Origin: an uncultured Flavobacteriaceae bacterium
Lineage (GTDB): Bacteria; Bacteroidota; Bacteroidia; Flavobacteriales; Flavobacteriaceae
Direction of reading: 5' to 3'
Length of the DNA: 6,228 bases
Assembly (NCBI GenBank): GCA_913044085.1
Contig: CAJWNW010000095.1
Location: forward strand, 1 to 6,228
Shown here: piece after piece, positions 1 through 4,747 of the stretch
Layout of the letters: each line of letters opens with the position of its first letter
How positions within the stretch are numbered: position 1 is the first letter of the stretch
The notes under the pieces: generated by a model
Databases searched by the model: none
Told to the model about the DNA's origin: nothing
What the model saw: only the letters and a program-made list of their open reading frames with translations
Translations under genes and position numbers: made by a program

Positions 1-867
1 GTGGCCTCTTTCATTAAAGAGTTTGTTGTCGAAATTCCAGAAGATATGGGTTACAAAGCTGGGGGTTATATTCAAATTGAAATTCCTCCTTGTGAAATTA
101 ATTTTGATGCCATTGACATTACTGCCCATCCCGAAGAACACGACGATCCCAAAAAATTTCAAACCGAATGGGATAAATTTGGTCTTTGGCCTTTAAAAAT
201 GAAAAATAACGAAACTGTAGAACGTGCCTATTCTATGGCCTCTTATCCAGCTGAAGGTCGTGAAATCATGCTCAATGTCCGTATTGCAACCCCGCCTTGG
301 GACCGTTCAAAAAATGCATGGATGGATGTCAATCCTGGAGTAGCATCGTCCTATATTTTTTCCCAAAAGCCAGGTGACAAAGTCACCATTTCAGGGCCTT
401 ATGGAGAATTTTTCATCAATGAAAGTGATTCTGAAATGCTTTACGTTGGTGGTGGAGCAGGTATGGCACCTATGCGTTCACATTTATACCATTTATTTAA
501 AACGCTCAAAACAGGTCGAAAAGTTACCTATTGGTACGGCGGTCGTTCCAAACGCGAATTATTTTATTTAGACCACTTTGCGCAATTACAAAATGAATTC
601 CCAAACTTTAAATTTTATCTTGCCCTTTCTGAACCTATGGAAGAGGACAACTGGAAAGTCAAAGAAAATATTGATGCACCTGGTGATGGTTTTATTGGTT
701 TTATTCATAATTGTGTGATTGAACACTATTTAAATCATCACGAGACTCCAGAGGACATTGAATTGTATTTTTGTGGACCTCCACTAATGAATCAAGCGGT
801 CCAAAAAATGGGCGAAGACTTTGGTATCCCCGACGAGCACATCCGTTTTGATGACTTTGGAGGCTAA
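1..867 (+). CDS. nqrF: NADH:quinone reductase (Na+-translocating) subunit F, C-terminal part (5' end outside window)
   Basis: This is the NADH-oxidising subunit of the inner-membrane sodium pump NQR; FAD passes electrons from NADH to a 2Fe-2S centre. The 288 visible residues cover the FAD- and NADH-binding reductase domain. Seen directly: the FAD-binding RAYSMASYP at residues 75-83, the nucleotide-binding GGGAGMAPMRS at 150-160, the CGPP motif at 258-261 and the typical DDFGG terminus. Family members are about 400-435 residues long, so the N-terminal membrane helix and ferredoxin domain lie upstream of the window. The GTG at base 1 is therefore an internal valine codon, not a start. Compared with the Vibrio protein as I remember it, there are small insertions near residues 40-50, 100-110 and 218-229, which I take to be lineage features. 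A hairpin terminator follows the stop, so this is probably the last gene of an nqr operon. Confidence 0.96.
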   Translation: MASFIKEFVVEIPEDMGYKAGGYIQIEIPPCEINFDAIDITAHPEEHDDPKKFQTEWDKFGLWPLKMKNNETVERAYSMASYPAEGREIMLNVRIATPPWDRSKNAWMDVNPGVASSYIFSQKPGDKVTISGPYGEFFINESDSEMLYVGGGAGMAPMRSHLYHLFKTLKTGRKVTYWYGGRSKRELFYLDHFAQLQNEFPNFKFYLALSEPMEEDNWKVKENIDAPGDGFIGFIHNCVIEHYLNHHETPEDIELYFCGPPLMNQAVQKMGEDFGIPDEHIRFDDFGG

Positions 868-890
868 AATTACCATTCAATTAACGTATC

Positions 891-924
891 AAGCCCGACC
901 AAATGTTGGGCTTTTTGTATTTTT
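891..924 (+). terminator. Rho-independent terminator after nqrF
   Basis: AAGCCCGAC (891-899) pairs with GTTGGGCTT (905-913) to give a 9-bp stem with one G-T wobble and a 5-base loop. It is followed by a T-rich run (TTTGTATTTTT). It starts 23 bases after the nqrF stop, where an operon end is expected. The T-rich tail also contains the -7 promoter element of the next gene. Confidence 0.85.
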
Positions 925-925
925 G
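918..925 (+). promoter_or_regulatory. Candidate Bacteroidota -7 promoter element (TAnnTTTG) for the small gene and apbE
   Basis: TATTTTTG fits the Bacteroidota -7 consensus TAnnTTTG. It ends 4 bases before the ATG at 930, so transcription would begin at or very near the start codon and give a leaderless or nearly leaderless mRNA. I see no convincing -33 TTTG/TTG at the usual spacing, because that region is the terminator stem. The element lies in a T-rich terminator tail, so a chance match is possible. Confidence 0.5.
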
Positions 926-929
926 TAGC

Positions 930-1307
930 ATGCGAAAACCACTTTCCAAACAAGAGATGCACAACTTGGCAATGAACCATGTTGGAAAAGATTTAGAGTC
1001 TCGTGGTTTTGAATTTGTTGCCATAAATAGCAAACTCAAAAAACATCCCCAATTTGTGTGTATTGATAAAAACAGTCAATATTTTTTTGTAATTGTACGC
1101 GTGGTCAAACTGCCACAAAATCCCAACAATTACGATGTGGTATGGATGGAAACCTTTAAAAAGCATGCCTCAGAAAAAGAGGCAAAAGTTTTGTATGCAG
1201 GTGTAGGAATTGGGAATCCCGAAGGCGATGAACTGCCCATTTATCTCAATGAAGATTACCTTATTGAATACAATGGTATACAAGTCATAGAAACAAATTA
1301 TAATTAG
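930..1307 (+). CDS. Conserved small protein of unknown function between nqrF and apbE
   Basis: The protein has 125 residues, no signal peptide and no membrane segment, so it is probably cytoplasmic. I know no function for it. Similar flavobacterial proteins sit beside nqrF and, as I recall, are often labelled NADH-quinone reductase subunit F, but this protein has no FAD, NADH or iron-sulfur motif, so that name looks like a carry-over from the neighbour. The sequence suggests an N-terminal helix (residues 6-25, with GKDLESRGFEF), then strands around NSKLKKHPQFVCID and QYFFVIVRVV, a helix (ETFKKHASEKEAK) and a further strand (VLYAGVGIG). An in-frame ATG at 903 would place nine extra residues inside the terminator hairpin, so I chose the ATG at 930, which opens with MRKPLSKQEMHNLAMN. 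The stop codon directly abuts the apbE ATG, which argues for co-transcription and possibly translational coupling. Confidence 0.88.
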   Translation: MRKPLSKQEMHNLAMNHVGKDLESRGFEFVAINSKLKKHPQFVCIDKNSQYFFVIVRVVKLPQNPNNYDVVWMETFKKHASEKEAKVLYAGVGIGNPEGDELPIYLNEDYLIEYNGIQVIETNYN

Positions 1308-2291
1308 ATGAAAAGGTATTATTTCTCAACTTTATTGCTTGTGCTTGTGTCCTGCAATAACGAATTAACAAATACCAAATTAAAGGGGCCAATTTTTGGC
1401 ACATTTTACGAAGTTACCTATGCGGCTAAAGGAAATGAGAACTATCAAAAGGCATTGGACAGTATCTTTGCGGCAGTCAACCAATCGATGTCTAATTACC
1501 AGGCGGATTCTGATATCTCTAAAGTAAACCAGCACGAGTTGGATATTGTTGACAGTTATTTTGTAGATGTGTTTAAAGCGGCAAAAGAAATTTACAATCA
1601 GACTGATGGTGTCTTTGATCCGACCATAGGGAAGCTGGTCAATGCATGGAATTTTGGTTCAGAAGAATATAAAACAAAACTTGATAGTCTTAAAATTGAT
1701 AGCCTCATGCAATATGTCGGTTTTGATAAAGTTAGGTTAAATAATAATGTATTGATTAAGTCAGACCCCAAGCCTTATATCGACTTCAATGCCATTGCAA
1801 AAGGGTATGCAGTGGATTTAGTAGCTGCATTTTTAGACTCAAAAGCCAGTGACAACTACATGATTAATATTGGAGGAGAACTACGAACCAAAGGCATCAA
1901 TATTGAAAAACAAAGTGGTTGGACCGTAGGAATTGAAAACCCTAATTTTGATGGTACACAAAGCTATGACAAGGTGTTTGTACTTAAAAATAGTGCGATG
2001 GCTACAACTGGTACATACCGCAAGTTTAAATGGGATAACAATGGCAATCGCTATGCGCACATTATCAATACCAAAACAGGTTATCCAACCAGAACTAATA
2101 TTTTAAGTGTCTCAGTCATAGCCGAGAATTGTATGATGGCAGATGGCTACGCTACTGCCTTTCAGGCTATGGGAGTTGAAATGGTTAAGGCGTTTTTATC
2201 ATTGCACCCAGAATTAAAAGCCTGTATCATTTTTGAAAACAACAATAAGGAGTTCGAAATGCTTTCGTTGAACAGCTTTCCAGTTAATTAG
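1308..2291 (+). CDS. apbE: FAD:protein FMN transferase (ApbE family), lipoprotein
   Basis: ApbE enzymes use FAD and a divalent metal to attach FMN through a phosphoester bond to a threonine or serine of target proteins; NqrB and NqrC are the classic targets. The protein has 327 residues, normal for the family. It starts with a lipoprotein signal: lysine/arginine, a hydrophobic stretch, and the lipobox LVSC with Cys16, so the mature protein should be membrane-anchored outside the cytoplasm. Family motifs in order: SNYQADSDISKVN (62-74), TDGVFDPTIGKLVNAWNFG (99-117), IDFNAIAKGYAVD (158-170), INIGGELR (186-193), TTGTYRKF (233-240), YAHIINTKTGYP (249-260) and MADGYATA (277-284). The last carries Asp279 and Thr283, which correspond to the metal-binding site. 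The usual ADAYAT reads ADGYAT here, a mild change. Its position one small gene after nqrF supports a role in NQR maturation. The 3' end overlaps the convergent methyltransferase gene by 8 bp. Confidence 0.96.
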   Translation: MKRYYFSTLLLVLVSCNNELTNTKLKGPIFGTFYEVTYAAKGNENYQKALDSIFAAVNQSMSNYQADSDISKVNQHELDIVDSYFVDVFKAAKEIYNQTDGVFDPTIGKLVNAWNFGSEEYKTKLDSLKIDSLMQYVGFDKVRLNNNVLIKSDPKPYIDFNAIAKGYAVDLVAAFLDSKASDNYMINIGGELRTKGINIEKQSGWTVGIENPNFDGTQSYDKVFVLKNSAMATTGTYRKFKWDNNGNRYAHIINTKTGYPTRTNILSVSVIAENCMMADGYATAFQAMGVEMVKAFLSLHPELKACIIFENNNKEFEMLSLNSFPVN

Positions 2292-3054
2292 GCTTGTAAA
2301 CGACAGGGATTATTTCACCCTCTCTAAGGCAATATTTTGAAATTTCTTGTTTAGAAAGTGTTTTGGTGAAATCTACTTTTTCGACTTTAAAACCACAAGA
2401 TTCTAGGCGTTTAAAATAATCTAATCCGTACACGCGAACGTGATCATACTGTCCAAATATTTTGGCACGTTGTTTTGGCTCTGTTATACTGTTGTCTTCA
2501 AAAGTGGTATTGCGATTCATATCCAATGGAATTTGAAATATACCCATGCCGCCCGGGGTCATAACTCTAAACAATTCTTGCATTGCTTTTAAATCATTGG
2601 GAATGTGCTCCAGAACATGATTACATAAAATAAAATCATAGCTGTTAGAAGCAAAAGGAAGTTGGCAAATATCAGCTTTTATATCTGCGATTGGAGAATT
2701 TAAATCTGTAGTCGTGTAGTCTAGGTTTTTCATCTTTTTGAAACGCTCGTAAAAAGCCTGCTCAGGGGCGAAATGAAGTACTTTTTTTACATTGGTGAAG
2801 AAGTTGGTATCGGTCTTTAAGAACAACCACAAAAGCCGGTGCCTTTCTAGAGAGAATGTGGAAGGGGAGAGGACATTTTCTCTAGAATTTTTGTAACCAT
2901 AAGGCAGTAGCTTTCGGAAACTTTGGTTGTCAATCGGATCTGTGTAGCGCGTTCCTCTATACCAAAAAACAAGGAAAGGTTGAATAATAGCACTCAGTGC
3001 TATGAGCCAAGGCCTTGGAAAAGAATTCAGTATAAATTTGAAAGTTGTTTTCAA
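2284..3054 (-). CDS. Class I SAM-dependent methyltransferase (Methyltransf_11 type), TTG start
   Basis: Predicted to transfer a methyl group from S-adenosylmethionine; the substrate is unknown. The protein has 256 residues. The catalytic Rossmann part begins at VLHFAPE (92-98), which replaces the usual glycine-rich motif I. It continues with TTTDL (Asp117), ADICQLPF (127-134), YDFILCNHVLEHI (139-151) and the post-motif PGG (167-169). A conserved-looking segment GQYDHVRVYGLDYF lies at 201-214. The N-terminus is hydrophobic (about residues 5-32), which suggests membrane association rather than a clear signal peptide. Segment 37-73 resembles the zinc-ribbon lead-in of related methyltransferases but has DPID and SPST where CPxC pairs would be expected. 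The only plausible in-frame start is TTG at 3054: no ATG lies between it and the upstream stop at 3082-3084. It lies 5 bases after the DUF3050 stop and is probably the last gene of the map operon. Confidence 0.88.
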   Translation of the reverse strand: MKTTFKFILNSFPRPWLIALSAIIQPFLVFWYRGTRYTDPIDNQSFRKLLPYGYKNSRENVLSPSTFSLERHRLLWLFLKTDTNFFTNVKKVLHFAPEQAFYERFKKMKNLDYTTTDLNSPIADIKADICQLPFASNSYDFILCNHVLEHIPNDLKAMQELFRVMTPGGMGIFQIPLDMNRNTTFEDNSITEPKQRAKIFGQYDHVRVYGLDYFKRLESCGFKVEKVDFTKTLSKQEISKYCLREGEIIPVVYKPN

Positions 3055-3059
3055 AATAT

Positions 3060-3854
3060 TTAATTGACGATGGAGGTCCTTTTACCATTTGAAATAGTGG
3101 TACTAATTAAACTCCAAAGGTCAATGCGGTGTTGCAGCGCAGATTTTGCAGTTTTAAGCGTCTCCGTCCATTTTGTATCGTCATCGCCACATAAATTCTC
3201 AACCATTTTTAATGAGATGGGACCGTGCTCGTCTCCGTCCAATTCAATGTGTCGATTTAAATAATAGAGCAACTTGCTATAACGCTCATCTTCAGGGCTT
3301 GTTTTTGATTGCTGAATGATCTCTAAAAACATATCTGGAATTACATCCTCTCGTCCAAACGTAAAAGCAGCTGCAATACAATGTGGTTTTCCTTCCGCAA
3401 TGATGCCAAAAGTAAAATCTAGAAATGCTTTGATGGTGGAGTGCATTTCAATCATTGCTGCGGCAGTATTAATTGAGACTCCTTTCTGAATCGCATTAGT
3501 GAATTCTTTGATTGGTGCTGTATCGGCATGAATCTGATCCATTGAATCGATGTACATCTCAAAATGGCTTTTTACCTCACCATTTTCATCGATATCACTT
3601 TCTTCATCCATGACAATTTCATTGATAAAACGGGCTGCAGCCCCATTTCTTCTAGGAGTCCATGGTACAGTGGTATTTGTCAGAGATGACTGAAGCGCTT
3701 TCAATAAAGACATAAAATCCCAAACTGCAAAAACATGATTTTGCATAAATAGTTTGACATCTTCTATTGTGCTTAATTGGCCATACATCACATGTGTATT
3801 GATTTGATTTCTCAATGATTTTAATTCAGTTTCTATATATTGAATGGAATTCAT
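3060..3854 (-). CDS. DUF3050 family protein, probable heme-oxygenase-like fold
   Basis: The protein has 264 residues from the chosen start, is mostly helical, and has no signal peptide or membrane segment. I recognise the DUF3050 family by HVFAVWDFMSLLKALQ (residues 40-55), FGREDVIPDMF (166-176) and YLNRHIELDGDEHGP (198-212). To my knowledge this family is placed with heme-oxygenase-like proteins and has no established reaction. Candidate metal ligands are His40, Glu84/Glu85, His97, His202, Asp206 and His210; the His-x3-Asp-x3-His pattern in the late helix recalls heme-oxygenase-like diiron enzymes. The reading frame can be extended to an ATG at 3923, but that adds 23 residues lying inside the end of map. 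The ATG at 3854 lies 7 bases after the map stop, opens with MNSIQYIETELK and suits the family N-terminus, so I prefer it. The gene is sandwiched between map and the methyltransferase gene with minimal gaps, which suggests one transcript. Confidence 0.87.
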   Translation of the reverse strand: MNSIQYIETELKSLRNQINTHVMYGQLSTIEDVKLFMQNHVFAVWDFMSLLKALQSSLTNTTVPWTPRRNGAAARFINEIVMDEESDIDENGEVKSHFEMYIDSMDQIHADTAPIKEFTNAIQKGVSINTAAAMIEMHSTIKAFLDFTFGIIAEGKPHCIAAAFTFGREDVIPDMFLEIIQQSKTSPEDERYSKLLYYLNRHIELDGDEHGPISLKMVENLCGDDDTKWTETLKTAKSALQHRIDLWSLISTTISNGKRTSIVN

Positions 3855-3861
3855 AGAATTT

Positions 3862-4692
3862 TTAGCTTGTTTCCTTTTTGTTATTATTTCTAAATTCATC
3901 TTCTTCACTAGTTTCAATTCCAAGAGCTTGGTTTATATAGGCAAAAGTTGATAATAGTTCAGGTTTTCCATCGACTAAAGCAACGTTGTGTTCAAAATGC
4001 GCACTAGGCAGGCCATCTTTGGTTGTAATGGTCCATCCATCATTATGATGTTTGATGCGGTGCGTTCCCATGTTAATCATAGGTTCAATGGCCACCACCA
4101 TACCATCAATAAATTTTTTTCCACGGCCTCTTTTGCCATAATTTGGCATTTCTGGTTCTTCGTGCATGACACGGCCCAAACCATGACCCACAAGTTCTCT
4201 AACAACGCCGTAACCAAAAGATTCGCAATAATTTTGAATGGCATAGCCTACATCTCCAACACGGTTATTTTTTTTAAAGGCTTTGATGCCTTCGTAAAGT
4301 GATGCTTTGGTCACTTCCAAGAGTTTTTGGGTTTCGTTTGAAATTTCGCCCACGGCAAAGGTGTAGGCGTGATCGCCATAAAATTCATTTTTTAGGGCTC
4401 CACAGTCGATAGAAATAATATCTCCGTTTTCCAGTGGCTTATCATTTGGAATACCATGTACAACTTGGGTGTTTGGACTGACACAAAGTGTATTAGGAAA
4501 ATCATAAAGTCCTAAGAAACCAGGAATGGCGCCATGGTCTCTGATAAAGCTTTCTGCCAATTGATCCAATTTTAATGTGCTAATTCCTGGCTTTACTTCA
4601 GCCGCCAGCATACCCAGAGTTTTGGATACAATTAAAGCACTTTCGCGAATGCATTCGATCTCTTCAGCAGACTTTAAATTAAGCATTTTCAT
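3862..4692 (-). CDS. map: Type I methionine aminopeptidase
   Basis: Removes the initiator methionine from new proteins whose second residue is small; it is cytoplasmic and normally essential. The 276 residues contain all five dinuclear metal ligands of the pita-bread fold: Asp96 (IDCGA), Asp107 (GDHAYTF), His170 (GHGLG), Glu203 (IEPM) and Glu234 (HFEHNV). The substrate-binding histidines His79 (VVHGIP) and His177 (MHEEP) are also present. The spacing matches the E. coli enzyme almost residue for residue. There is no N-terminal zinc-finger or SH3-binding extension, so it is the short bacterial form. After the core (about residue 255) comes a 20-residue polar tail with an acidic then a basic part. 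The start is the ATG at 4692; an ATG at 4686 would shorten it by only two residues. A TAnnTTTG element lies just upstream. It is the first gene of a tight map-DUF3050-methyltransferase cluster. Confidence 0.97.
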   Translation of the reverse strand: MKMLNLKSAEEIECIRESALIVSKTLGMLAAEVKPGISTLKLDQLAESFIRDHGAIPGFLGLYDFPNTLCVSPNTQVVHGIPNDKPLENGDIISIDCGALKNEFYGDHAYTFAVGEISNETQKLLEVTKASLYEGIKAFKKNNRVGDVGYAIQNYCESFGYGVVRELVGHGLGRVMHEEPEMPNYGKRGRGKKFIDGMVVAIEPMINMGTHRIKHHNDGWTITTKDGLPSAHFEHNVALVDGKPELLSTFAYINQALGIETSEEDEFRNNNKKETS

Positions 4693-4701
4693 ATCAGACT
4701 A

Positions 4702-4709
4702 CAAAGATA
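4702..4709 (-). promoter_or_regulatory. Candidate Bacteroidota -7 promoter element (TAnnTTTG) upstream of map
   Basis: On the minus strand the sequence reads TATCTTTG, matching TAnnTTTG, with only 9 bases between it and the map ATG. This predicts a very short 5' leader and a promoter for the map cluster separate from gpmI. It lies within the 55-base gap between gpmI and map. I found no clear -33 TTG at the normal distance, so the call rests on the -7 box and its placement. Confidence 0.55.
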
Positions 4710-4747
4710 CTCAAAAGACTTTATTTATTCTTGAAGTTTTCCTGCAT

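Noticed and set aside
1..3. GTG at base 1 as a real start codon
   Set aside because: The sequence just after it aligns with the middle of NqrF (ATFIKEL-like), so it is an internal valine and the gene begins before the window.
903..929. Upstream ATG at 903 as the start of the small NQR-linked gene
   Set aside because: It lies inside the terminator hairpin loop and stem, and the nine added residues are simply a reading of the hairpin and T-tract. The ATG at 930 fits the promoter element and the expected N-terminus.
930..1307. Annotation of the 125-residue protein as NqrF
   Set aside because: It has no FAD, NADH, ferredoxin or membrane motif, and a genuine nqrF is immediately upstream.
3988..4302. 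104-residue plus-strand open frame within map
   Set aside because: It is a shadow of the minus-strand map gene, which has every catalytic residue. The opposite reading has no recognisable domain.
4693..4747. Possible terminator hairpin between gpmI and map
   Set aside because: CTCAAAAGA and TCTTGAAG (plus strand) form only a weak, mismatched stem with a long loop and no proper T-tract, so I did not call it.
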